Below are positions 1 to 7,063 of a DNA stretch of 64,000 nt, in pieces. The position numbers and the translations under genes are program-made. Every line of letters starts with the position of its first letter. Within the stretch, counting starts at the first letter, position 1. Under the pieces are notes generated by a model. It was not told the origin of the DNA. It ran no database searches and saw only the letters and a program-made list of their open reading frames with translations. Where the stretch lies: contig CALUPY010000002.1 in the NCBI GenBank assembly GCA_944322755.1, positions 1 through 64,000 of the forward strand. Direction: 5' to 3'. This stretch comes from Candidatus Gastranaerophilales bacterium. GTDB taxonomy: Bacteria; Cyanobacteriota; Vampirovibrionia; Gastranaerophilales; Gastranaerophilaceae.

Positions 1-13
1 ACAAAACTTTCTG

Positions 14-50
14 TTTATCAAAAGCCTGGCATTGCCCGGCTTTTGATAAA
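14..50. terminator. Strong palindromic hairpin, probable terminator
   Basis: A perfect 13-bp stem (TTTATCAAAAGCC against GGCTTTTGATAAA) encloses an 11-nt loop and is flanked by A-rich and T-rich sequence, so it could stop transcription in either direction. The gene it serves lies to the left of the window, since no gene in the window reads into it. Confidence 0.7.
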
Positions 51-129
51 ACTTTGTTTCTATGATGGAAATAATTTACCGGCCTACACTAAAGATTTTA
101 TTTTAAGGAATAGTCGAATTTAGAATGTT

Positions 130-431
130 AATTAGTTTTATTTTGTCGATTTCAGGACAGGAAAAAGCTGGAGATGAGGCTCGAAGCGAGTACTTGTATA
201 ACCAAACGAGCAACAGAGCTGAGCGTGAAGGAAATCCAAGAGTGGATTTGGGCAAGTGCGCCGTGTGCCTGAAAGGCACCCAGCACGTCCTGCGAAGGAA
301 TTTGATACGAGCGAATTTTTTGCGAAGCAAATCAAAGCGGAGTGCAAAACCTTGCGAACGTCAATAATCCAAGAGGCGGATTCGTTTAACCCCCCTCCCT
401 CTGGTAGAGGGCAGGGGTGAGGGGGAGCGCC
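130..431. repeat. GC-rich intergenic repeat-like segment
   Basis: This stretch is clearly richer in G+C than its surroundings. It is full of short motifs of the CGAAGCGAG / TGCGAAGCAAA kind and ends in a CCCCCTCCCTCT...AGAGGG...GGGTGAGGGGG palindrome at about 392-425. When translated, that palindrome gives the PHPCPLPEGGG-type string familiar from intergenic palindromic repeats in many bacteria. The open frames here look like read-through of the repeat, not genes. Its right edge coincides with the point where homology to the gene at 28.7 kb begins, which suggests that its insertion or a recombination at it created the adjacent gene fragment. Confidence 0.5.
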
Positions 432-539
432 GGAGAATACAGACATATGTATAACAATGTGCCGGGCTATGATTTAAACAAAGATGTTCAAAACAGACTT
501 TGAAAGATTATTGAAATACATGAAGAAAAGAATGTCTAA
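432..539 (+). pseudogene. Truncated copy of the C-terminus of the 28.7-kb gene
   Basis: About 36 codons match the C-terminal end of the intact gene at 28715-29263 almost base for base (HMYNNVPGYDLNKDVQNRL..., ending in HEEKNV). A CTTCGG to CTTTGA change turns an Arg codon into a TGA stop after QNRL. The N-terminal four fifths are absent. The similarity continues past the stop through the terminator hairpin and about 80 bp of downstream DNA, up to about position 655, so this is a segmental duplication and not convergent protein sequence. Nothing suggests that it is still translated. Confidence 0.85.
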
Positions 540-541
540 AG

Positions 542-573
542 AAAAAACGCCGGTTTAATACCGGCATTTTTTA
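542..573 (+). terminator. Terminator duplicated with the gene fragment
   Basis: GCCGGT-TTAAT-ACCGGC followed by six T. It is the same hairpin as the one after the intact gene at 28680-28712, carried along in the duplication. Confidence 0.75.
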
Positions 574-679
574 GCCCCTTATGCTGTTATTAATGCTTAA
601 ATAATCTATACAGTTCAAATTTGTCGTATTCATAAAGGTCACTGGAATTATGCTACTATGCAAAATCTAATTAAAGACA

Positions 680-1885
680 TCAGATATTTTCAGTTTTAAC
701 CCATATATTATTGTTTGTATTATTAATATTTGTTTGAAGTAATTTAAAACCGTTATTTTCCATAGCCTTTTTTATAATAGAAGAATTTATACCTTGCATA
801 AATTCTTCTTCCCCGAATACAACAAGTCCTTCCGGTTTTAAGATTTTATTTATTTGTTTAGCAATTGAGTCCATTATTTCCGGGGCATCATCTTTCATGA
901 AACGAAACATATTATCACCTTTACATAAGGTATGATATAAAGCGTTTCTATATAAAAGTACATTTATGCTATTAGGTTTATACATTTGTCCCAGGTTCAT
1001 TACATCGCCTACACTGAATGTACAATTACCAAATGCAAGTTCTCCGGCTGCAAAATCTTCAACTAGTCTATAGGCATTTGCTTGTTGTTCCAGTGTATGT
1101 TTAAGATTGTCCATTACTTCTTCAAATGGCAAGCTAAAATCCGCTAATTCAGGCATTAAATTCTTTGTTATACGCATTTGCTCATTATATTGATTCTTTT
1201 GCTTTTCAAATTCTTCTTTGTTTGCTAATGTAGCTTCTAATTTTTCAAGTTCTTGTTTTGCATTTGGGAAAACAGGAACTTTATAAGGTATCCCTTGGGG
1301 GTGATAATATTGACCAAACTTGTTTCTGCATCTTTTTTCATATTCTGTTAAATCTTCAATATTATCAGTTAACAATATATCTTCAGAATTTAAATTGATA
1401 AAACTTAGAGATGAATTATCTTCATTTTTTATTAACTGGCAATTATTGTTTTGTGCTTTCTCAATACATTCCGAATTTATATCAAATCCCATAATATTTA
1501 GTTTATCACTTAACTTGTCCAACATCATTGCATAACTTTTAGCCTCTTCACCTGTTGAACAAGCACCCGAAACAATATTAATTTCTCTATCATCACCAAA
1601 TTTTTCTAAAATATAATTTTGGACAACCTCATCAGTTTCCGGTTCTCTAAAAAAGGCTGTTTGGTTGTTCAACGTTCCAATTTCACTCGAGTCTGATTTG
1701 TGATAATTCATTTGCCCTTTAAAACTAATCATATAATTAGCTTTGTAATTCTCTGCGCTTACTTTAGAAATATCATTGGCTAAAGATTCTGGTTTGTTGT
1801 AGCTAGTGTTATTTCTGATATTATTTTTAGAATTATAATTAACTATATATTTACCATTGCAAAGATTAGATTGATTTATATACAC
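680..1885 (-). CDS. CheR-like SAM-dependent methyltransferase with FKG tag
   Basis: A 401-residue protein with a divergent CheR-type methyltransferase core. Visible landmarks are TAFFREPE (compare the T-x-FFR of CheR), the SAM-binding loop SGACSTGEE, the acidic strand IMGFDIN, and the NVLLYRNALYHT segment matching the CheR RNV-Y region. A KPEGLVVFGEEEF strand follows near the C-terminus. Between the SAM loop and the RNAL segment there is a Lys/Glu-rich insertion of about 100 residues (roughly 165-280) not expected in CheR. The first 55 residues are Asn-rich, low-complexity and end in YMISFKGQ, the tag seen in several unrelated proteins of this window. There is no chemoreceptor or other che gene nearby, so a chemotaxis role is not supported. 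Its substrate is unknown. Confidence 0.65.
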   Translation of the reverse strand: MYINQSNLCNGKYIVNYNSKNNIRNNTSYNKPESLANDISKVSAENYKANYMISFKGQMNYHKSDSSEIGTLNNQTAFFREPETDEVVQNYILEKFGDDREINIVSGACSTGEEAKSYAMMLDKLSDKLNIMGFDINSECIEKAQNNNCQLIKNEDNSSLSFINLNSEDILLTDNIEDLTEYEKRCRNKFGQYYHPQGIPYKVPVFPNAKQELEKLEATLANKEEFEKQKNQYNEQMRITKNLMPELADFSLPFEEVMDNLKHTLEQQANAYRLVEDFAAGELAFGNCTFSVGDVMNLGQMYKPNSINVLLYRNALYHTLCKGDNMFRFMKDDAPEIMDSIAKQINKILKPEGLVVFGEEEFMQGINSSIIKKAMENNGFKLLQTNINNTNNNIWVKTENI

Positions 1886-2037
1886 AAATATCTCCTTTTT
1901 GACTTTCGAGTTTTATAAAACAACTAAAAAATTTTTTTTGCTAACAATCTTATTATTTAATTACAGACCTAAAGATATTAATATAGTTGTAACTATTGAG
2001 AAAAATCTTAAGAATATAGAAAATTGATGAATTTGTT
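1886..2037. other. AT-rich intergenic region
   Basis: This is the promoter side of the CheR-like gene, which reads leftward. It is very AT-rich, and I see no further gene in it. Confidence 0.4.
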
Positions 2038-2251
2038 AATATCGACCCCCGTTTTTGACGGTAAAACGATAGACTTCCCGCTAGTTTTAGCCTTTGAGTA
2101 TGCTATAAAGTTAAGAAATCTGGAGACGAGGACTCTGCCGAATAAAATATGACTAAATGTCTTGTTTTATGAGAGGGGAGAACCCCTATGCGAAAGCATT
2201 GTGTTCGATTCTCATTGCTATAATTTTGGAAATATGAATAAATGGTTGTAA
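2038..2251 (+). pseudogene. Decayed copy of the 4-kb hairpin repeat/ORF
   Basis: About 215 bp nearly identical to 3985-4197. In the frame that is open at 4 kb, this copy has ATA in place of the ATG and an in-frame TGA about 37 codons in (AAA ATA TGA), so it cannot encode the same protein. The 12-bp stem present in the other copy (ATAAAACAAGAC / GTCTTGTTTTAT) is weakened here by two changes, while the AGGGG-AGAA-CCCCT and ATGC-GAAA-GCAT hairpins are intact. It contains CTGGAGACGAGG at 2120-2131, identical to the 3' end of the tmRNA gene. Confidence 0.7.
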
Positions 2252-2689
2252 AAGAACATATGGTTTGATTATTTGTTCCGCAGGGTTCGCTTTTTTCGGC
2301 AACATTAACTTGCACTGATGTTCAATGCATCATTTTATGAGAATTTAAACTGTTCTTTTTTATATTGAGTTCCATAAAACGAAGTAATAGGGGATGTTTT
2401 CATATATATACCTGTTATAAGTTACACAAATTTAATTTAAAATATCCGAAAACAAAAATTTGCTATTATTTTCTGAAAAATTTATATTTTTCCATGAATT
2501 TTTTATAAATATTGCATTATTAAAGTTATGTATAGGGCAAAAATGCACCAACCTACATTCTATCAGGCGTTATAGCGGAATTAACTTTACTTTTCTTTGC
2601 AAAAATTGGTAATACTAGCAAAAAAATCTATCTAGAGATTTTAATATAAAAGAATATTAAAGGCTGTATATTAAGAAAAGGAGTAAAAT
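2252..2689. other. AT-rich intergenic region without a recognisable gene
   Basis: About 440 bp of A/T-rich DNA between the decayed repeat and the next gene. A promoter for the next gene must lie here, and a plausible Shine-Dalgarno sequence (AAAAGGAG) sits at about 2678-2685. I see no coding or RNA signal otherwise. Confidence 0.4.
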
Positions 2690-3229
2690 ATGCAAATTAA
2701 TAATTATCACCACACTCAAAATCTTTGTTTTGGAGCTAAATTTATTAATAAAGTTCCTGACTTTGATGTTGATTTACATAAAGCCGGTGAAATTTTTGAA
2801 AAATTAACAAAAGATTACCCTGATGAAAAATTAATTTTTGAAAAGCCGAAAGTATGGGGGCAAGTTGGTGACGTATTCTCTCTTTCGGATAAAAATGACA
2901 ACAAACTGATAAAAGCAGCCTGTGCTTTCTCGAACCACAGTGAATTTGATGAAGCAAATCCGCAAAAACAGGCCGCTTTGTTAGATAACATATTTAGATT
3001 TATCAAAGAAAGAGCAAATGCAAAATTTATAGATGAAGAATTTGAGAAAAAATATGACGAAATCAGTAGAAAACTCAGAAAAATCAGAGAACTGCAAAGT
3101 GCCCATAGAAACATTGAGGCAAAGGATCTGGTAAAAGATGCTCAAAAATATAATATAGAAATAGAGGATACCACTGCAGACAATCCGAATTTCAAACGCA
3201 TCTATCAGCTATCTCAAAAAAAATTATAA
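2690..3229 (+). CDS. Unknown 179-aa protein with N-terminal CFGAKF tag
   Basis: Not recognised. The start is supported by AAGGAG about 8 nt upstream. Residues 1-18 (MQINNYHHTQNLCFGAKF) fit the short N-terminus plus Phe-Gly/Lys tag found on other lineage-specific proteins here. The rest is soluble, highly charged and probably helical, with a likely coiled coil at about 105-145 (FEKKYDEISRKLRKIRELQSAHR). There is no signal peptide or membrane segment. A 15-bp hairpin follows 35 bp after the stop. Confidence 0.7.
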   Translation: MQINNYHHTQNLCFGAKFINKVPDFDVDLHKAGEIFEKLTKDYPDEKLIFEKPKVWGQVGDVFSLSDKNDNKLIKAACAFSNHSEFDEANPQKQAALLDNIFRFIKERANAKFIDEEFEKKYDEISRKLRKIRELQSAHRNIEAKDLVKDAQKYNIEIEDTTADNPNFKRIYQLSQKKL

Positions 3230-3264
3230 AAAAACAAGTAAAGCAGCATTACTATACTGATAAA

Positions 3265-3299
3265 AACGCAGGTCGGATTTACTTAATCCGACCTGCGTT
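3265..3299. terminator. Perfect 15-bp hairpin between convergent genes
   Basis: AACGCAGGTCGGATT pairs perfectly with AATCCGACCTGCGTT around a TACTT loop. On the minus strand it is followed by TTTTTA, so it fits best as the terminator of the broken minus-strand gene to its right. It would also serve the plus-strand gene ending at 3229. Confidence 0.75.
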
Positions 3300-3359
3300 A
3301 CTATGAAGACAAAAGAATAGAACACCATTTCCGAGCTTTGTGTCGGTTTCGTATCAATT

Positions 3360-3634
3360 CTAAACACCAAAAGTTTCTTTATACATTTGCTGAATTTTAC
3401 TGTCTACCCCATCAAAACCTTTTATGATATCTTCAAAAGAGATTTCAGGGAATACGGACAGAAATTTTGCAACGGCTTCAATTTTTAATTCTTCTATATC
3501 TTTTTCTGAAAGTCCGTCAATATTGTAAAAAACATTATGTAAAAGAGTGTTCCTCTCAAGAATCTAATCTCTAGAAGATGTTCATCATCTTCCATAAAAT
3601 TGTTATATTCAATTCTGATTGGAATTTGTACCAT
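3360..3634 (-). pseudogene. Frameshifted small gene of about 90 codons
   Basis: Starting at the ATG complementary to 3632-3634, the protein reads MVQIPIRIEYNNFMEDDEHLLE. It then needs a frame change at about 3550-3575 to continue as ERNTLLHNVFYNIDG and on through EELKIEAVAKFLSVFPEI to MYKETFGV and a stop at 3360-3362. Both halves have good amino-acid composition, while the alternative frames quickly hit stops. The distance from start to stop is 275 nt, not a multiple of three, which confirms a one-base indel. The product is unrecognised. It looks like an acidic helical protein that was recently inactivated, or is truncated by a sequencing error. Confidence 0.65.
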
Positions 3635-3778
3635 GAATATACCTCTATACCTTATATTATATTAAAAGAAATCGTTTTCCAACCTTAAGAAAAAACTTCT
3701 GACCTTGTTTAAAATTCTCAAACCTTATGATATTTTTCTGAAAATTTGCGGAACTGGACTATTCCGAAATAATCAAAT

Positions 3779-3957
3779 TATCCGTACAACTCAAAAACAG
3801 TGCGTATCTCACTGAAATTCTGCAAATCTCAATCTATCCGTACAGTCCAGAAAAAGTCCAGTTTTCCAGTTTGATTTTTTTTGGTAAACTTAATTTTTCC
3901 GACCCGGAAACTCCCACACAAAGCCAACTTTACCAAAATAATCTATCTATCCGTACA
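3779..3957 (+). repeat. Three direct copies of TATCCGTACA
   Basis: TATCCGTACA occurs at 3779, 3835 and 3948, always preceded by an AATC-containing stretch. The spacing is 56 and 113 bp, the second about twice the first. They sit just upstream of the repeat/ORF at 3985. They could be protein-binding sites of a lost integrase or the remains of a tandem repeat. Confidence 0.5.
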
Positions 3958-3984
3958 AATCAATCTGGACAAAAAACTACATTA

Positions 3985-4197
3985 ATGTCGAATCCCGTTT
4001 TTGACGGTGAAACGATAGACTTCCCGCTAGTTTTAGCCTTTGAGTATGCTATAAAGTTAAGAAATCTGGAGACGAGGACTCTGCCGAATAAAACAAGACT
4101 AAATGTCTTGTTTTATGAGAGGGGAGAACCCCTATGCGAAAGCATTGGGTTCGATTTCCATTGCTATAATTTTGGCAATATGAATAAATGGTGGTGA
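3985..4197 (+). repeat. Hairpin-rich repeat copy 2 with a 70-codon open frame
   Basis: The frame from ATG 3985 encodes MSNPVFDGETIDFPL...GNMNKWW, 70 residues with no family I recognise, and no good ribosome-binding site precedes it. The DNA is more telling. In order it contains CTGGAGACGAGG (tmRNA 3'-end 12-mer, 4066-4077), a perfect 12-bp stem ATAAAACAAGAC/GTCTTGTTTTAT, AGGGG-AGAA-CCCCT, ATGC-GAAA-GCAT, and a T-arm-like GGGTTCGATTTCC. This run of hairpins resembles a structured RNA or an attachment/transposition end more than a protein gene. The decayed second copy at 2038-2251 shows that the unit is repeated. I list it as a repeat. Translation is possible but unproven. Confidence 0.5.
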
Positions 4198-4350
4198 TAA
4201 CGGGAACACAATCGAACCTTTTTGTTATAAGAAATATCTTAATTGATATTTATAGAAATTTTTATAAAATAGACTTTAATAGTATAAAAATTTTTATTAA
4301 TCATTTATAATCTGTTTAAAATACTAATCTTTTATTTTAAGATAATAATA
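4198..4350. other. AT-rich upstream region of the small ORF/DUF2971 pair
   Basis: About 150 bp, extremely AT-rich. It holds the presumed promoter of the two-gene unit that follows. No other feature seen. Confidence 0.35.
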
Positions 4351-4503
4351 ATGAAAAAGAAGTTAAATGTCATTGTAAGTATTGATAAAACAGAGATGAC
4401 AGAAGAAAAAAAGAAGCAACAAGTTGCTCAATTTTTTGTATTGCTTGCTAAATGGAAAACTAATGAAATAACTAAAAACAATTCAAGTAATGAACAAAAA
4501 TAA
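4351..4503 (+). CDS. 50-aa small ORF overlapping the DUF2971 gene
   Basis: ATG at 4351 opens a 50-codon frame (MKKKLNVIVS...KNNSSNEQK). It is Lys-rich at the start, has a short amphipathic/hydrophobic helix VAQFFVLLAKW at about 25-35, and ends in an Asn/Ser-rich tail. Its stop lies 14 nt inside the next gene, an arrangement typical of translationally coupled pairs such as toxin-antitoxin or defence modules. No family recognised. Confidence 0.55.
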   Translation: MKKKLNVIVSIDKTEMTEEKKKQQVAQFFVLLAKWKTNEITKNNSSNEQK

Positions 4504-5377
4504 AAATTTAAAGCCTAAAGTTTTATATAAATATACAACATTTGAAACAGGATTAAAGATTCTAGAAACGCAAACAATAAGATTTAGTAATCCAACAACT
4601 TTTAATGACCCTTATGATTGTAATATCCCCATAAAATTAAAAGATTCAGTTGATTTAGATAGCGATTTTTTTATAACTCTGAATAACCAAATTAGAGAAT
4701 ATACAAATTCTGATACACTAATAAAAGACAAACTTGATAAAGAGTTAGAAATATTAAAAAATAGTAAAGAAAAACTAAAAATAAATGCTGATATCTTTTT
4801 AAATAAAATATTAACTCATTTTAAAGAAGACATGAGAGTGTTATCACTATCAAGTACTAATAGTAATTTATTAATGTGGGGGCATTATGCCAAAAATCAT
4901 ACAGGTATAGCAATTGGTTTTGATACAAGCTATAAGTTTTTTAGAAATGTCATTAAAATAAAGTATAAAAAGGAACAGCCACGATTAGGTAAATCTTTAA
5001 TCAATGATTTAACCTTAGAAAGTCCTAAAGCACTTGAAGAGTTACGATTATTTTTTCATACAAAAAGTTTTGATTGGAGATATGAGCAAGAATATAGATG
5101 CGAAATGGGTATTAACCATTTATACAATGAATTTTTATCTAAACCATCTTTTATAACAATGTTTCCTGCATTTTTTAAGGAAATAGAAAATAAAAATAAT
5201 TTTGTACACCCATATATTACCCCTGAATGTGTAAAGGCAATTTATTTAGGTTCAAGAATTGATATTTCTAATGAACCAAAAATTATCAATATTGTACAAA
5301 ATAAATACACACATGCAAAAATATATAAGGCATTTTTGTCTGATACAGAATTTAAAATAAAATTTAAGCAAATTTAA
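4490..5377 (+). CDS. DUF2971-family protein, probable accessory/defence gene
   Basis: A 295-residue protein with the hallmarks of the DUF2971 family: an N-terminal LYKYTTFE, then IRFSNPTTFNDPYDCN at about 31-46, a central LMWGHYAKNHTGIAIGFD (about 127-144), and a KSFDWRYEQEYR segment (about 191-202). Family members are scattered among bacteria and common in accessory and phage-defence islands, but their biochemical activity is not settled as far as I know. It overlaps the 50-codon ORF by 14 nt and lies about 150 bp from the tmRNA 3' end, with a tmRNA-like T-arm fragment just after its stop. That suggests arrival by integration at ssrA. The AT content is higher than in the core genes of the window. 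Confidence 0.8.
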   Translation: MNKNKNLKPKVLYKYTTFETGLKILETQTIRFSNPTTFNDPYDCNIPIKLKDSVDLDSDFFITLNNQIREYTNSDTLIKDKLDKELEILKNSKEKLKINADIFLNKILTHFKEDMRVLSLSSTNSNLLMWGHYAKNHTGIAIGFDTSYKFFRNVIKIKYKKEQPRLGKSLINDLTLESPKALEELRLFFHTKSFDWRYEQEYRCEMGINHLYNEFLSKPSFITMFPAFFKEIENKNNFVHPYITPECVKAIYLGSRIDISNEPKIINIVQNKYTHAKIYKAFLSDTEFKIKFKQI

Positions 5378-5391
5378 TAAAAATAGATAAT

Positions 5392-5408
5392 GGGAATTGA
5401 ACCCCTAT
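5392..5408 (-). other. tmRNA T-arm-like fragment (possible att scar)
   Basis: GGGAATTGAACCCCTAT matches the T-arm of the adjacent tmRNA gene (GGGAATCGAACCCCTGT, from 5543) at 15 of 17 positions and in the same orientation. A further TAGGGTTCGAATTTT in opposite orientation lies at about 5511-5525. Such partial 3'-end copies are what remains when elements integrate into and leave a tmRNA gene. Confidence 0.45.
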
Positions 5409-5532
5409 AAAAATCGAATATATTATCATTTTTCCATATTTCATATGTTTTATATTTTTACTTTCAAAACTTATTCTATAAAAATGTTGATATAACTATG
5501 TTTTGCCATAGGGTTCGAATTTTTCATATAAC

Positions 5533-5939
5533 TGGAGACGAGGGGAATCGAACCCCTGTCCGAAATGGAATGCAGCAAACATCTACGAGCGTAGGTGCAT
5601 TTTATCTCATTTTAGCAAGGAAAGCATCCACAACCTAAGCTAAAACAAAGCAGTTTTAGAAGATACGCTTCTTGAGAAAAAACTTGATACGGCTAATTCT
5701 CATCACCGTACTGCGTCTTGCATAATTTACCCTTGCTGCCGGCAAGCTGGGCGGCAAGAGTGGGCATAGTTCAGTTTGTCGAACTATCGGTTACTAGGCA
5801 GCGAGAGCTGCTCTTCTGCCGAAATTGCCTTCGATAACGTTGTTAGCGTTTATTTTAAGTTGCTCGTTGATAACCGAGAACAGCGCTCGGACCCGCAGTT
5901 TGATACAGACTATCACCCCGTCAAATCCAAAACGTCCCC
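5533..5939 (-). ncRNA. ssrA: tmRNA (transfer-messenger RNA)
   Basis: It begins GGGGACGUUUUGGAUUUGACGG and ends CGUCUCCA, and the 5' and 3' ends pair as an acceptor stem. The T-arm GGUUCGAUUCCCC is intact, and the 3' CCA is not encoded. The tag frame resumes at GCU (complement of 5845-5847) and encodes ANNVIEGNFGRRAALAA before a UAG at 5794-5796, with a hydrophobic degradation end (ALAA) as expected. The RNA rescues stalled ribosomes with SmpB. Its 3' end is the likely insertion site for the accessory genes to its left. Confidence 0.95.
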
Positions 5940-6136
5940 ATATTAGTAAACATTATTTTGAAAATATATTCTTTTAATACACCGGCAAAATATAGCTTTA
6001 ACCAAAGCAGTGCTCATTGTTCCACTACCCCAAGCACCATGTTTACAACAATTTAATCCGGTCTTATACTTTCAAATTGTTCGGATATTCATATTTCAAA
6101 GTACTGCGTATTATTTATTATAACACAAAATATGAA
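5940..6136. other. Intergenic region upstream of tmRNA
   Basis: About 200 bp between two leftward genes. It should contain the tmRNA promoter. A TATAAT-like stretch is seen in the minus-strand sense near 5960-5990, but I cannot assign it with confidence. No gene seen. Confidence 0.35.
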
Positions 6137-6724
6137 CTATTCCAGTGCGTCATATGCTTTTTTAATTTCTTTAATATCCTGCCACATAAGCCATTTTGGA
6201 CTGCCTTTTTCGCGGGAATCATTGCGCAGCAGATAAGACGGGTGAAAAATCGGCATCATTTTAGAGCCATACGGCCCGTCAAACCATTTTCCCCTTAGTT
6301 TTGTAATTCCGGTTGTACTATTGAGCATTGAGTTTACAGCAACACCGCCGCAGAGTAGTATGATACGCGGTTTTAAAATTTCAATCTGTGCATCCAGATA
6401 TTCACGGCAGGCAGCTTTTTCATCCGGCAACGGATTACGATTATCCGGCGGGCGGCATTTCAGTGTATTACAAATATAGACATCTGTTTTTCTTGACAAA
6501 CCGACACAATCAAAAATTTTATCCAGAAGCTGACCTGCTTTTCCGACAAACGGCTCTCCTTTCTGGTCTTCCCAGTATCCAGGGGCTTCTCCTATAAGCA
6601 TAAGCTTGTGATTAGGTACACCGCCCGAGAATACAGAATTTGTCCTTGTCTCCCCAAGCGGGCATTTATTACAATTACGGCATTTTTCTCTAATTTTATC
6701 CAGTGCATCAGAGTCAACAGTCAT
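6137..6724 (-). CDS. Family-4 uracil-DNA glycosylase (Fe-S)
   Basis: Removes uracil from DNA as the first step of base-excision repair. The start MTVDSD (ATG at 6724) is chosen over an upstream ATG at 6739 because GGAGG lies 8 nt before it. The upstream ATG would give a 5-residue extension overlapping the preceding gene. Motif A is GEAPGYWEDQKGEPFVGKAG and motif B is HPSYLLRN. C15, C18 and C21 plus the cysteines of CNTLKCRPPDNRNP include the residues expected to ligate the [4Fe-4S] cluster of the family. The length of 195 aa is usual. It lies directly behind the small Cys-rich exported protein gene, probably on the same transcript. Confidence 0.92.
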   Translation of the reverse strand: MTVDSDALDKIREKCRNCNKCPLGETRTNSVFSGGVPNHKLMLIGEAPGYWEDQKGEPFVGKAGQLLDKIFDCVGLSRKTDVYICNTLKCRPPDNRNPLPDEKAACREYLDAQIEILKPRIILLCGGVAVNSMLNSTTGITKLRGKWFDGPYGSKMMPIFHPSYLLRNDSREKGSPKWLMWQDIKEIKKAYDALE

Positions 6725-6726
6725 AA

Positions 6727-6933
6727 TCAGCCTCCGCATTTTTTACAAGGCACTCCGCCTCTGGCTTTTGCTTCTTTTTTATCAATTTTTATACAATTTA
6801 CTGTACAGCTTTTTGCGCTTGGGCAGGTAAGTTTATGAATTTTTCCGGTTTTCGTATTAAACATTACGGTTTCCGCTAATACAGAGCTTGCACTCATCAC
6901 TAATAACAATAATATAGAGAAAAGCTTTTTCAT
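6727..6933 (-). CDS. Small exported Cys-rich protein, Ada-like metal-binding motif
   Basis: 68 residues. An N-terminal signal peptide (MKKLFSILLLLVMSASSVLA) is followed by a 48-residue mature domain with four cysteines in the pattern KLTCPSAKSC...VPCKKC. This resembles the short domain related to the Ada metal-binding fold that is often attached to exported nucleases and surface proteins, where a His and Cys residues bind zinc. Here the domain stands alone. It ends just before the uracil-DNA glycosylase gene, whose Shine-Dalgarno lies in its last codons. Confidence 0.7.
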   Translation of the reverse strand: MKKLFSILLLLVMSASSVLAETVMFNTKTGKIHKLTCPSAKSCTVNCIKIDKKEAKARGGVPCKKCGG

Positions 6934-7007
6934 AAAATTACTCCACTTTTTTCTATTCTACTCTTGTTATAAAAACTAAAAAATATAAAAAAGAAAAATT
7001 GTTACAC

Positions 7008-7043
7008 AAAAAAATACTGCTCCGTTTTTTGGAACAGTATTTA
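7008..7043 (-). terminator. Terminator after the 7064 gene
   Basis: Minus-strand AAATACTGTTCC / GGAGCAGTATTT hairpin followed by a T-run (TTTTTTTG), about 20 bp after the stop of the gene starting at 7345. Confidence 0.7.
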
Positions 7044-7063
7044 TACTAAAATATTCTTTCTGT

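Noticed and set aside
125-446. Open frames on both strands (80 and 102 codons) in the left-end GC-rich segment
   Set aside because: They run through the palindromic repeat, give PHPCPLPEGGG-type strings known from non-coding repeats, and lack ribosome-binding sites.
3985-4197. A tRNA gene in the hairpin repeat
   Set aside because: A T-arm-like motif is present, but no acceptor stem, D-arm or anticodon arm can be paired around it.
6017-6298. 93-codon plus-strand frame in the uracil-DNA glycosylase region
   Set aside because: It mostly overlaps the well-supported glycosylase gene on the other strand and has atypical composition.
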